64,000 nt of DNA from Diaporthe sp. PMI_573 (lineage: Eukaryota; Ascomycota; Sordariomycetes; Diaporthales; Diaporthaceae): assembly GCA_021399435.1 (NCBI GenBank), contig JAJTUP010000009.1, positions 1-64,000 on the forward strand, in the 5' to 3' direction. The position numbers were made by a program, and so were the translations under genes. The notes beneath the pieces are model-generated. The model was not told the DNA's origin and made no database searches. It saw nothing but the letters and a program-made list of their open reading frames with translations. This document shows positions 23,394 to 34,049 of this stretch, in pieces; within the stretch, counting starts at the first letter, position 1, and each line of letters starts with the position of its first letter.

Positions 23394-25229
23394 TTTTCTT
23401 TTGAGCGGACTGCAGCATGATCAACCAATCTTAGTCCACAGCGACATATGTGAGTGCAGTTTCCCACCTTCCTAGCCCGCCAGCTGCGCCTGGATCGCCC
23501 GAGTGTTGAGGGGAAAACCCCGGCGCGGGGCATTGTGTAACGCATTGGCAGGATCAGAGCTCACGGCTAACTGTGCACAGCTTTTTCAGCTCATCTTCGC
23601 TTGAGGGAAAAGCCAAGGCTCAGGAACCTTGGCAACTTGGCTGGGCAGTACTCCAACTTAGAACCAATTTGATACTGTACTGTACGTACTGTAGCACGTC
23701 ATCAGTACTTTCCGGTCTCCCTGCCGCATCCTTACAACCTTCAACGTGCTTTACCATGTCATTGCCCTGACCACCGGGCGACCCAGCAGGCCTCCTTCGC
23801 AGCTCGTCAGAGTACACCAACAACAGGAGACTCGAAGCGCAGGGCCTCGACCTCCGCCACCTCCCTCTCGGAACGTGTGGCAGGCACCGTAGGGTGTAGC
23901 CACATTGGCACACAGATAGCTAGATAGCGGTGCAGAGGTGCCAGCTGTCAGGGCACGGGCCACCTGCAGACCTTCTGGTATGTCTGCAGCCAGCCCACGC
24001 CACTTCTGGCCTCCTTCTGCACCACACCCGAATACAAACGTTTACCCCCCAATTTGCGTACCACAGAACGTCTCAAACTATCCTCGTCACTTTTGCTTTC
24101 CACAACGGCCAAATACTGCAACGACCTGCATCGACTGCCTTATGGTCAAACATGTCACAGGCCAGCTAGGCTGTTCCTTAACAGGACCCTATTAACACGG
24201 CCAATTTCAGGTACATTTCTCTTCAGGGGCTTACCTATCAGAAAACGCACCTAAAAGTCGCTTACGGCCCTTCATATTGTAATAACCTTGGAAAGACAGG
24301 ATTCCAAGGTTCTTATCTCGTTACGCTGCAAACGGTGCCATTGTGTTTTCGCGAGCGACTCGCATAGTTTTATCTTATGTGTTCTTAGTTCAATGTCACT
24401 GTAGGAATGATGCCCATCATAAGGTTGGCCATAGACGGCAGCTGCATACCAGCTGCCTGCCAGCTGGCTGCTGGGCAGCCAGCTAGACCCACAAGGCTGA
24501 TCGTCAGCGAGGCCGCCGGCGATCGCCCCAACTAGAACTACACATCAATCAAATCTGTCAGATGTGACGGGTAGCCAAGAGGTGTGTGCCTGAGGCATCA
24601 ATATGTCCGTCATGACAAAACCAGCCCCCCAACGGGAGGGGTCGCACTAGAGAACCTAGACAAGACATCATCACAATACACCCAGTTACCACCCCATCAA
24701 TTGGACCATAATTACACGTCTCACATACCTAAAAGGGTGATAATCTGACAAAATCAGTAACCAACCCAATCGATCGTCAGATCTACCATGCGTATACGCA
24801 TACAGCCCATCCAACAGTCACTCTAGCCTCTGATTACTTCTCTGGCCGCGAAGACGTGTGCATTTTCCAATCGAAGTCTGCATACATGTGGCGAAGGCTG
24901 TGACGGCCGCAGCAGACACTAGAGTAGCAGACCTCAGATTAGCAGCTGTGGTGCGAGTCACAATCGCCTATATGAGCTACTTCCAAGACGACGGGCCGTC
25001 TTGGAATCGTACCCTTTTGAGGGCGTGTGGCTCAGTTGGAGCTCATCAGCTGATCGTTACAAAGGCCACCGGATAAGCTATATCCCCATCAAAAATGAGA
25101 GTGAAGAATGTGCGAAAGTTTCTGCTTCTACTAGTGGAATCTGTTGCTCTGCATGGATGGTATTTCTGTTGATGAAGACCACTTATTCACGCTATTCACA
25201 ACTTTATAGGCAAAGGCTCTAGCAGGATC
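23394..25229. other. Gene-free interval with dispersed repeat and CAGCTG cluster
   Basis: No gene is defensible. It includes the second copy of the 17.77-kb repeat (24,191-24,280) and, at about 24,437-24,496, a run of CAGCTG/CAGCC palindromic motifs. Frames at 24,858-25,222 are broken and unrecognised. Confidence 0.5.
24191..24280. repeat. Dispersed repeat, copy 2 (partner 17,770-17,859)
   Basis: See copy 1. Same orientation, many substitutions, no clear terminal repeats. Confidence 0.65.
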
Positions 25230-25960
25230 TTTACCATCTTAGTAGACAGATACAAGTCTAGTACCTCATTACCTCCATCTCTTCCATTCCCTAACTACTT
25301 AATACCACTAAAAGGAGTTAAGGCATCTAACATAGCCGTATAGTTAACCTAAATTATACCCACCTTAATCTATATAACTAGATTTTGTGACGTGTCACAG
25401 GGTGTGGCCCGGGTATGTGGCTTCGGAGTTTCTCAACCATATAAGGTTCATCTCGGCCTCCGAGGGCACGCGCGGAAAGAGCTGTCTATATGAAGGCAGA
25501 GGAAGGCCCTGTAGATAGGAGTTGTCGTCTCCTTCTTCTTCTGTACCTTAGAATCTTCGTTGATAGCGCCAATAGACCCAGCTCCCATGTTGCATCTTGT
25601 GCTGGCCGTAACAGATATGAAGAATAGTAATATTTACAGCTAGATAGATGAGAAAGACAAGTATCTATAATTATATAACACTTATTCAAAACTACCTCTA
25701 TATTATAAGAGAATACTAGATATAATGTACGAAGCTAATAATAAGTTGTGATAGAATAAGTAGCTAGGAAATTTAAATAAGTCTAACTAGAAAATAAAAT
25801 ATAATAAACCCTCTAAATAGGGTCTCATACAGTTAGATAACATTTATAATTATCTATAGAGAGCCTAAGATTTTATTGAAGCTATTAGAGACTAGGTTAG
25901 GACAGAAATAGATTCTAGATCCCTTATAACAACCTAGCCCACTTTTATCTTCCGATCTGG
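25230..25960. repeat. Second AT-rich RIP-affected repeat block, possible LTR-element remnant
   Basis: Composition shifts to AT-rich with many TAG/TAA triplets. From 25,719 one frame reads on through about ten stops, mostly TAG as expected from TGG or CAG, and looks like former coding DNA. A non-AT island starting TGTGACGTGTCACAGG at about 25,387 resembles the start of an LTR, but I found no partner copy, so the LTR call is weak. The block ends abruptly near 25,960. Confidence 0.5.
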
Positions 25961-26150
25961 TGCCAGATTCCAGGACGTTTTTTTACTATACGCGTGCCAT
26001 ATTGTTGGTCCCTCCAGCCGAAATGCTGGCATTAGTAGCCCGAATCCCGGCTTCTGGCCCTGCCCGACCGCATACTTAATGCACCGCGGGGCCGCTGCCT
26101 ATGACTTACACCTCTCTAGCAGATATGACCAATAGAAATTTTGGCCTACC

Positions 26151-27743
26151 ATGGGTAAGCAAGCCAAGCAAAAAATGAAAGAGGTTAAGAAAAGAAACGA
26201 GCTTGGTGTGCTCAGCTGCCAGCTGCAGCGCTTTGAGATAGCGTCTCCCGGTTCTGTTAGCGAGCCAACCAAGTATTTATTAAAAGACTTGGAACCAGAT
26301 ACTGAATATTATGAAGATAAATCTGAGGAAATAATACCATACCCGTTAGAGTGGCTATACAAGAAGGGGCTAAATGTGGCTAAAAAAAAACTACGTGTAC
26401 TCTGGATAACTACATATCTATACAAAGACCCTGAAGAACCCCAAAGCCCTCAGGCAAGTAGTAGTGGAGATGGCTAAAACCAACATGAGCCAGAAAATCA
26501 GGGGCAAAACGCCCACACAGGAAACTTAGAGAACAATGCTCATAAGGATCCAGAAAACAAAGACCGTGAAGGCGACATTTACATGAGGTCTAATGCAGAC
26601 ACCAGCGAGAACAGAACTGATCCGAAGAGCTCGCGAGAAACCTCGGCCCCTGCCAACTCAGGTGCTAGTGAGAACATAATTGATTTGAGCGGATCGAGAG
26701 AAACCTCGGCCTCTACCAACTCAGGGACCGGCAACGACAGAACTGATTCGAGCGGCTCGAGAGAAAACTCAGCTTCTGCCAACTCAGGTACTAGCGAGAC
26801 CAGAACTGATTTGGGTGGCTCGAGAGAAACCTCGGCCTCCAGTAAGCCGGAAGGCGACCACTAGCCGCTCTTCACTAAGAAGATCACCCCACAGAGATGG
26901 ATTCCGATCAAGTCGGAGTGTCGCTTGTATGGGTACGATTTTGCCGACATTAGCTTCCGCTGCAAGCTGTATTGCCAATTGGAAAAGCCAGAGGCTTCCG
27001 AGAACCAGCTACTGGATATTGCGCGGAGCTTCATGCTGAAGTGCCCGGCAGCACTGGCACCACTAGAGGATATGTACGAAAAAGCCTCTATATCCAGCTA
27101 TCGTGAGTATCGGAGCACACATCCACGGCCGCCACTGCCCAGCGGCCTTGACAGCGAACGTTACGGCCGCGATACGAGTGTCTTTAGTGACAACTTAGAG
27201 CGCGACCGGCAGCAACAGGGTTTTGGTAGGCCCCTGAGAGCCGCGGCCGAGGATTGGCAAGATATTACGCTCGTCCGGGACCCTGATATGAACGAGCCAG
27301 GTGATATTCGCGGAAAAATACAGATGATTATAGGGAAATGGATTGACGTTAGCCTACCAAGCCTTAATACCGCACACCCCAGCATGGAGAGGCATGTTCT
27401 TGTACAGAAATCAGATTATAGCGAGAAGGCGAAGCAATTTCACGACTCTCCCAAAGGTAACCCCAGGTGTTTCGACAAAGGCGAGGACACCAACAGTCTG
27501 ACAGGCCTTCTTCGAAGTGAAATCAAGCTCCACTATTATACCCTCGCCCGACAGACATACATGGACAGATGGCCAGATGGGTACGCAGTTGGGTATACAA
27601 ATGCGGGGATAGTGCCGTGGTGTCGAGGGAAATTTGCGGATAAGCTTGGTAAGGCGGAGATAAACGAAGAAATCAACCTCCGGAGAGTGGACGTTGGTCA
27701 GGAACCCATAGTTACTATTCCGAGGCCGCGGATTCGCCGCTAA
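26151..27743 (+). pseudogene. Unknown ORF with four 21-aa repeats, interrupted by two stops
   Basis: One frame runs from ATG 26,151 to TAA 27,743 and is broken twice, by TAA at about 26,475 and TAG at about 26,862. Both would be Gln codons before a C-to-T change. Short introns removing them are possible, but the ones I tried did not keep the frame. Part one is basic, then acidic. The middle holds four 63-bp repeats of a SSRETSAxxNSG-like unit (26,601-26,852), Ser/Thr-rich and probably disordered. Part three, 272 aa from 26,925, looks folded (YDFADISFRCKLYCQLE, then RGKIQMIIGKWIDVSLPSLN) but matches nothing I recognise. It lies next to a RIP block. Pseudogene is preferred over a spliced gene, not firmly. 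Confidence 0.45.
26601..26852. repeat. Four tandem 63-bp coding repeats
   Basis: Units at 26,601, 26,664, 26,727 and 26,790, each 63 bp (21 codons), keep the core SSRETSA-x-x-NSG or its GSRExSA variants. They differ at many third and some first positions, so the array is not very recent. Confidence 0.85.
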
Positions 27744-28174
27744 GGCTTGCCATCCGCAACTCGCGCAGACTTCGCTGCTGTGGCGTATCTAGGATTGATC
27801 GTGAAGTTTTCCTAGTTAAAGCCATGTTTTAGTCACTGTAGCACAAGAATGAAACAACCGAGTCATATTTACTGAGAAATCAGTTCCCCTGTACGATTTC
27901 TCCGTGTCTTCAGGCGTAGCATAGAGCACTGGCGCGAGCCCAAGTCCGGGGCAGCGGCGCACATCCTCCATCCTGACTTCGGGCTCTGCATGTGCCGCCT
28001 GTGGCAACCTCGCTGCGACGGCACTGGTAGAAGTAATATTCCGACATATAAGAAGTATAAATAGGGAGTTATGCTGCCCCTCCGCACGGCTTCTCCTTAT
28101 CCAGTTCTTCTTCCTCAAAGGCCATTGCATGCTCAGCACCTTGCATTTACAACAGCAAGGCAGCCCGTACCGCA

Positions 28175-28609
28175 ATGAAAAACGACTCGATTAAAGCTGC
28201 AGCCTTGGGCACCCGAAAGGATACTTTTGGGAGCAATCACGGGCTAGAGGATGGGCGACGTAATGGTCCGACCGTAAGCCAGCAGCCTGACTTGGATGGC
28301 GACAGCAGTGATGATGAGTTTCCTGCCATCGACTCGGAAGAGTTTAAGAAGGTGCACCGTCGCTGATGCGAGAGTGAGTGCATCCTCTATAGCACGGCTA
28401 CCTCGACCCCCTGGAGCCTGCCCGCGTTGTTTACTTACCAGGAAGCAGTGCACCGGCCACAGGAGGCGTGCCGACGGTCCAGACCGAGGCGATCACAACG
28501 TATTAAGATAGTTATCAGGAACAACAAGAGTTACACACCAAAAGGCGTGCGACGTTCAGCTCGTATTGCGGCTAAAAAGAACTCGCGAAGCGTTGATAGA
28601 GCGATTTGA
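28175..28609 (+). CDS. Possible small basic protein (join 28175..28351, 28442..28609)
   Basis: If a 90-bp intron (28,352-28,441; donor GTGCAC, weak; acceptor TTACCAG, good) is removed, a 114-aa protein results. Its N-terminal half is acidic (LDGDSSDDEFPAIDSEEF) and its C-terminal half very basic (RRSRPRRSQRIK, then RRSARIAAKKNSRS). Without splicing, the first frame stops at 28,364 and the second is a separate short ORF. The basic tail resembles nuclear or nucleic-acid-binding tails, but no family is recognised. It is about 430 bp after the interrupted repeat ORF and could be part of the same mobile or accessory unit. Confidence 0.3.
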
Positions 28610-29510
28610 GGAGCTGATATCAGTTAGCATTTCTAAAGTTTAATGGTTAGGCAGCTTGCAAGTAAATTAAATGACGTCTATTCATTCCCAGTCAAACACC
28701 TTACCTTGAATCATGAAAGCCATAGAGTCAAACATTGTAATGAAGGGGTTACTGTGTGACTGGTTAACTGCCTGAGGACGCTGACTAGCATCTATCGCTC
28801 AACCAAAGAGCGATAAGTAGTTATGTACAGCCACCTTGGGAGGGCTGTGACCAGTCTCAACAAGAAGAGCCACGGAGTGGTCAAAAGATGTGACTAGTCC
28901 TAACGGGAGAAGCGATAACTGGTCAGAGGCTATATAGTACCGCCTCGAGAGGGCTGTAACCAATTCCCAACAGAAAGAGCCATGACTAGTCAGGAGCTGT
29001 GACTAGTCCTAAAGGAAGCGGCCATGACTGGTCAGGACTAGTCCCAACAGGAAGAGCAATGACTGGTCAGAAGGCGTTAGCCGCGGCTTTGAGAGTGGCG
29101 TGACTAGTCTTGATCGAATTAAGCTGACCAGTTACTCTATCATTAAGGCCAAGTTTCGAGGTCTCTTCCTTCACGGTGACCAATCATTGCCCTGCCTGTT
29201 GAGACCGGTCAGCCCGTCTTTATCGCAGCTATAGATACTAGTCACCATCCTCTCCAGCATGCTTTGATACCAAGTAACTAGTCATCTGTCCTACTCCAAT
29301 ACCAGTCACCACGCAGCAGCTATCCGTACAGGCACTGCATACCAGTCTCGCATCAGCATCGTACATCACACATCACACATCACACAGCGCATATCGAAGT
29401 GCCTTAGGTATGAATCTTGTTAATAAATCAATCAGATGCGTTTCCAATTCCCCTTTAAACCAGCAGGGCTTCCTGGGGCAAGACCAATCATTCCTTTTTC
29501 CAGCAGGTAG
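28610..29510. repeat. Array of CTAGT/CTGGT palindromes with two 85-bp diverged repeats
   Basis: At least 15 copies of GACTAGTC, GACTGGTC, GACCAGTC, GACCGGTC or close forms lie between 28,757 and 29,350. Two 85-bp units (28,842-28,926 and 28,951-29,035) align along their length: GGGCTGTGACC or GGGCTGTAACC, AGAGCCA, TGTGACTAGTCCTAA, ending CTGGTCAG. After 29,350 there are three ACATCAC copies. No open frame covers it. It may be a satellite-like array or a cluster of protein-binding sites. Confidence 0.65.
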
Positions 29511-29837
29511 GTGTGCCATAAGTGTGACGATGATGTAGCAGCGCAAACCCAGCTAGGCGAAGAGATTCAGGCAGCAGGCGACTGCCGGCTATGGTTGGCT
29601 GAGGGTTCTGCAACAGACCAACGCGCCCAGCTCGCTTGCGTAAAATGGCGCTACCGCCTCAGCCAGGAGATACAGTACGCACGAATGCCTGATTACTGTC
29701 CGGCAGTTGAAAAGCTACCACAGGCCCCGCCGGCAAGGTACCGCTCTGGACCTATGAGGCTGCCAGTGTGGCGCGGCAGACAGAGCCAATCACGAAAGCG
29801 GAAGCGCGGACCGCATCACACGCATTACAGCCTTTAA
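29511..29837 (+). CDS. Possible short ORF, unrecognised
   Basis: A 108-aa open frame starts MCHKCDDDVAAQTQLGEE and ends in a basic tail (RGRQSQSRKRKRGPHH). Similar basic tails occur in the two preceding uncertain ORFs. No domain is recognised, the context is accessory, and it could be chance. It ends about 230 bp before the transcription-factor start. Confidence 0.25.
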   Translation: MCHKCDDDVAAQTQLGEEIQAAGDCRLWLAEGSATDQRAQLACVKWRYRLSQEIQYARMPDYCPAVEKLPQAPPARYRSGPMRLPVWRGRQSQSRKRKRGPHHTHYSL

Positions 29838-30068
29838 CATGCGGAGGTACCAACGCGCAGAAGTACCTCCAATATTCATTCCGTCCGCCGTGTGCTGACA
29901 AACGGCCCCCTTTGGTCCGCCGTTCCCACATTAATTCACTTCCTCCGCCGTGATTCCATCCAAGAACATTCCTTCGGCATTTCGCTCCAGTTGTACCCAA
30001 TCCGCCAACGGTGGTCGTGTCGATCTAGTATTATCGCGAGATTATCGTCGAACAATTGATCGCCTATA

Positions 30069-32246
30069 ATGTCCGGTCAAGATCAGCACCAGCATTTCAA
30101 CCCCGTTCAGGTCAAACGAAGGAAGCTGAGGAAAGGGACGCACAGCTGCTGGGAATGTAAGCGCCGCAAGATGAGATGTATCTTTGTTCCATCCGATGCT
30201 GCCACTTGCAGCGGGTGTCGGCGCCGCGGCTCGCAGTGTGTCTCTCAAGACTTCCCCGAAGACGTTACTGTCTCCTTCGCCGCGGCTGAGTCCCAGGACG
30301 AGGCCCTGCCACACAGTCACGGTGCCAATGTGAACCGAGTAGATGAAGACACCGCAACAGCCATAGGCACTCCAGGAGAAATCGGTACCAGAACAGTTAA
30401 TCTTGGATTGGCCAGCACTCCCACACCCACGTCGTCAAGGTTGGAATCGGCCGCAGACGCTGACTGGTCCTCAAAAGTTAATGATCAAGAGCTATCTGCG
30501 GTGCTGCATGCATCGCTACCTTCTCAAAAAGAAATCACCAGAATTTGCACAGCCAGCGACCGCTCCGCCGTCCTCCCGCAAGAGACAATGACCGCGCCGT
30601 TCATGGTGCTGGAACAACGTGGGCTGAAAACAGCCGAGACATTACTGGAGAGGCCTGAATCGAACGCACATCCAGTCTTGCTAGCGAGGTATATGCTTCT
30701 ACTCGCCACTTTGATCCAGTCACGAGGCATCAAGAATCTCTCAGAATCGGACCAAGCGGTCATGGAGCGGTTAGTGGACATTACTACTTTGAGGGTGACC
30801 AAAAACGACAAATTCATGGGGACTATTGAAGGCCTAGAGTGCCTGATGATAGAGAGTACTTACCACTCAAATGTCGGCAACCTCCGTCGAGGCTGGCTGA
30901 CCATTCGACGAGCGATGAGTGTTGCCCAGCTCATGGGCCTCAACCGAGCACAAGGCCAGATGCAGTATGACAGACTGGGAGCCCTCACACACTACGACCC
31001 ACGCACAATGTGGTTCCGAATCGTCGACCATGACCGCTATCTCTGCCTGATGCTTGGTCTCTCCCAAGGCTCACTCGACCGTGGCATGGCTTCCGACGCG
31101 GTCTTGGTGAGCGATACAGCCCTGGGTCGCATCGAGCGAATTCACTGCGTGATCGCTTCCCGTATCTTGGAGCGCAACGAGTCGTCTTCGGGCTCTGATG
31201 ATCCGACACTGACGCGGTCCCTGGATGCAGAGCTCCAAAAGGCCGCCAGACAGCTCCCGAGCAAGTGGTGGCTTGTACCCGACCTACGCCGCTCAGGGGA
31301 CCCGCAAGCCTCATTCTGGGACACTCGGCGGTTATTTGCGCAGGTCCTTCATTACAACCTCTTGAACCAACTTCATCTACCATATATGCTGCGATCTTCG
31401 TCCGTCAACCGCGAACACGAGTACTCGCTCATCACCTGCGCTAACGCCTCGAGGGAAATGCTCTCGCGCTTCATCGCGTTGCGCGGCTTTGATGGGGCTG
31501 CCTACAGCTGCCGGACTATAGACTTCATCGCCCTAATGGCCGCAATGACCTTATTGCTGGCACACCTCGACGGCCACCACCCAGAGACGCAGAACCTCTT
31601 GGCACACCAATATCACAGCGATCGTGCCATGATCGAGCAGATCAAGGACTACATGGAGGAGTTCGACCGTGCCAAGTCGGATCCGCTGAGTTCTCAGATT
31701 GCGGGCTGGCTGGCTCGGCTTCTTGCTATTGAGGCCGAGACGTTGGATGACGGTGGGCTGCATCATGCCATGACCGTGAGCGTGCAAGAGGAAGGGACCC
31801 CGGACGAGGAGAACAACTCTCATGATACTGTGATCGTACAACTGCCGTATTCTGGTGTTCTCAAAATAGTGCGAAACGGTATTAACCGAGATGTGCACAT
31901 TGAGAAACAAAAGCCACAGTGTGGTCATGAGCATGCGGCAGCTCCTGTCGAGGCAGCGACGCCGCTCAACACTGGATATAAAAGCATTGTCGGAGCTTCA
32001 TCGACATCATCGTCAGACTACTACTCTGCAGAGCACTCAGAACAACTCCAGAGTCCGTCATCCTCGGAACGAGGCTCCGACAGTCTGCACAGCCTCCAGC
32101 AAGAGCTCGTCCAGTTCCCAGACCTGGCTGCTACCGGCGACCAGTGGGCATTCCAGGGTGTAGACTGGGCGTTCTTTGAGAATTTTACGAGGCACACAGG
32201 ATTAGATTCTTATGATCCCGAGGACACGGATTGGGCTATGACCTGA
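30069..32246 (+). CDS. Zn2Cys6 (Gal4-type) transcription factor
   Basis: A 725-aa single-exon nuclear regulator. The N-terminal zinc cluster is complete: Cys27, Cys30, Cys37, Cys47, Cys50 and Cys57 (CWECKRRKMRC, then CSGCRRRGSQC), a CX2CX6CX9CX2CX6C layout, followed by a Ser/Thr-rich linker. Residues of about 195-500 resemble the Fungal_trans middle homology region (RRGWLTIRRAMSVAQLMGLNR, YDPRTMWFRIVDHDRYLCLMLGL). The C-terminal 150 residues are Ser/acid-rich and end in an aromatic/acidic patch (WAFQGVDWAFFENF), likely an activation segment. Length is usual for the family. It lies about 680 bp upstream of a co-directional alcohol dehydrogenase, so it may be a pathway-specific regulator of its neighbours. 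The targets are not known. Confidence 0.92.
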   Translation: MSGQDQHQHFNPVQVKRRKLRKGTHSCWECKRRKMRCIFVPSDAATCSGCRRRGSQCVSQDFPEDVTVSFAAAESQDEALPHSHGANVNRVDEDTATAIGTPGEIGTRTVNLGLASTPTPTSSRLESAADADWSSKVNDQELSAVLHASLPSQKEITRICTASDRSAVLPQETMTAPFMVLEQRGLKTAETLLERPESNAHPVLLARYMLLLATLIQSRGIKNLSESDQAVMERLVDITTLRVTKNDKFMGTIEGLECLMIESTYHSNVGNLRRGWLTIRRAMSVAQLMGLNRAQGQMQYDRLGALTHYDPRTMWFRIVDHDRYLCLMLGLSQGSLDRGMASDAVLVSDTALGRIERIHCVIASRILERNESSSGSDDPTLTRSLDAELQKAARQLPSKWWLVPDLRRSGDPQASFWDTRRLFAQVLHYNLLNQLHLPYMLRSSSVNREHEYSLITCANASREMLSRFIALRGFDGAAYSCRTIDFIALMAAMTLLLAHLDGHHPETQNLLAHQYHSDRAMIEQIKDYMEEFDRAKSDPLSSQIAGWLARLLAIEAETLDDGGLHHAMTVSVQEEGTPDEENNSHDTVIVQLPYSGVLKIVRNGINRDVHIEKQKPQCGHEHAAAPVEAATPLNTGYKSIVGASSTSSSDYYSAEHSEQLQSPSSSERGSDSLHSLQQELVQFPDLAATGDQWAFQGVDWAFFENFTRHTGLDSYDPEDTDWAMT

Positions 32247-32924
32247 GACCGGCTATCATGAGCTTGCAGGGCAAATCTTCGATCTGGCTTCCGGGACCAC
32301 TGGATACTTTGAGGATTTGCGGATGCCTTTCAGGGTACCTTGGCCAGGAAAGCACAAAATATTCATATATTATGACAGCTAGCTGGGAAGGTGTATCACG
32401 TCCCTCCCTTCTGCTTTTTCTGCGTTTTGGTTTTAGATGTCCTTCCCCAAAAGTCGGATCAGAGCCTGAGTCAGCCACACAGATTACTAAGTTAACTCAC
32501 GCCCTGCTCCGACTTTTGGGGAGATATCTGAACATTTGAGACAAGGTTTCCCCTCCTTCCTCCTGGGCAGCCTACTGCACGAAGGGTTCGCCCGAAAGTT
32601 AGAACTGGACCGTTTCTCAACGCCATTCTCGCGAAAGCAATAAGAAACCACAAACATTAGGCAGTGATCCGGATTTAGACCTCTTCTCCACGATCCCTTT
32701 CACACTATTTAACCATTGCACCAACAGTTCATTTCTGACGAACGGTCTTCTCCTCACCTGGGACACTCCACAACAACATTATTGCACTGCCTGGCACATC
32801 CACCGAGGCGGGGCATTCAGACGGGTCGAGAAACCGCTGGTGGGCGTCTGATATCTTCTATCCCCGGGCTGCGATTCAACAACCTTAGAGAGATACCCAC
32901 AGGCCCGGGCTCTGAAACTTTAAC
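32247..32924. promoter_or_regulatory. Intergenic region with 15-bp perfect inverted repeat
   Basis: TCCCCAAAAGTCGGA at 32,444-32,458 and its exact reverse complement at 32,508-32,522 are separated by 49 bp. The pair lies 200 bp after the regulator stop and about 400 bp before the dehydrogenase start. It could be an RNA hairpin in the 3' UTR, a paired binding site (each arm has CGGA), or the ends of a tiny inverted-repeat element. No target duplication is evident. Confidence 0.6.
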
Positions 32925-34049
32925 ATGGCTCGAGCCGAGCCTGGGACAATGATGGCAGCGCTCGTGGTGCAATTCAACCAGCCGTACGTCCTGAAGCGTA
33001 TCCCGCGGCCGGCCGAACCTCAAGGCCACGACCTACTCATCAAGGTCCACGCAGCCTCGTACTGCCACACGGACGCAGTCTTCGCCGCCGGTGGCATGTT
33101 CCAAGACCTTCCCCGCGTCCCCTGCCATGAGTTCGCTGGGGAAGTAGTTGCCACTGGTCCCGATGTGGTGGCGGACTACGGACTTGCAGTGGGGACACGC
33201 GTGGGCGTCCCAGGCCGAGCGTACCACCCGTGCGGCACCTGCTATGAGTGCACCCATCCGGGGCAAGACAGGCCTGGCTACTCACCATACTGCCCCAAGG
33301 CCTTCAACCTCGGGCTCAGTCGCGACGGAGGGTTCCAGGAGTACTGTCTTGTCGACAGCCGACAGGTGGTTCCTCTACCCGATGGCCTCACTGCTGTCCA
33401 GGCTGCACCTCTGATGTGTGCTGGAGTCACTATTTGGTCTGCTCTGCAGCATGAGAAGGTCCGCGACGCTCGCAAGGTGGCCATCTTGGGCGCCGGCGGG
33501 GGTCTTGGTCACCTCGGCGTGCAGTTCGCAGCACATCTTGGCAAGGACGTTCTCGCAATCGACGCTAACAACGCCGCGCTCGGACTGCTCGAACGTGCCA
33601 AATCCAGACTGGGTCGTGCGGGGGACTTAGTCCATATCGTCGACGGGCGTGAGCAATCTGTCAAAGAAATGCAGGCTCTGGTACAGGGTCCAATCGCGCC
33701 CGGAACATCCGAGGAAGAGGTTGGCCTGGATGCGGCGATCTTGCTGGCCGAGTCGCAGGTGGCTTTTGACCAGGGCATGGCGCTACTGAGGAACCACGGT
33801 ACCATGGTGGTTGTGAGCTTCCCCCAGAGGAAGCTTGAAGTCAGCGCGGCCGACCTTGTCTTCCGCGATATCAGTGTGGTCGGGAGCCTCGTCGGGAGGA
33901 ATCACCAGATACGAGAGATGCTGCAATTTGTTCAGAAGCATGAGGTGCAAGTGGAAGTGCAGGCATACAAATTCGGAGATATAACCAAACTTGCGCGAGA
34001 CTCTCACAAAGGAGGGACAGGGAAGTTGGTTGTGGACATGAGCATGTAA
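32925..34049 (+). CDS. Zinc-dependent alcohol dehydrogenase (MDR superfamily)
   Basis: A 374-aa single-exon cytosolic NAD(P)-dependent dehydrogenase. The catalytic-zinc ligands appear as Cys47 (SYCHTD), His68-Glu69 (CHEFAGEV, where GHE is usual) and Cys165 (PLMCAGVT). A structural zinc lobe has Cys103, Cys106, Cys109 and Cys123, with the last spacing longer than usual. The Rossmann nucleotide motif is GAGGGLGHLG at 189-198. It is closest in pattern to the AdhP/ADH1-type branch that oxidises primary alcohols, but the substrate is not given by sequence. Met1 is used, though Met9 is possible. It lies between a Zn2Cys6 regulator (same strand) and a convergent metallo-beta-lactamase-fold gene. Confidence 0.9.
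   Translation: MARAEPGTMMAALVVQFNQPYVLKRIPRPAEPQGHDLLIKVHAASYCHTDAVFAAGGMFQDLPRVPCHEFAGEVVATGPDVVADYGLAVGTRVGVPGRAYHPCGTCYECTHPGQDRPGYSPYCPKAFNLGLSRDGGFQEYCLVDSRQVVPLPDGLTAVQAAPLMCAGVTIWSALQHEKVRDARKVAILGAGGGLGHLGVQFAAHLGKDVLAIDANNAALGLLERAKSRLGRAGDLVHIVDGREQSVKEMQALVQGPIAPGTSEEEVGLDAAILLAESQVAFDQGMALLRNHGTMVVVSFPQRKLEVSAADLVFRDISVVGSLVGRNHQIREMLQFVQKHEVQVEVQAYKFGDITKLARDSHKGGTGKLVVDMSM

Noticed and set aside
25387..25700. Possible complete LTR starting TGTGACGTG
   Set aside because: No second copy and no clear end or primer-binding site in the window, so it is only mentioned as a possibility.
28757..29350. CRISPR-like array
   Set aside because: Units are irregular and diverged with palindromic cores, without constant repeat-spacer spacing, and the genome is eukaryotic.
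32444..32522. 79-bp MITE
   Set aside because: There is no target-site duplication and no other copy in the window; kept only as an inverted repeat.
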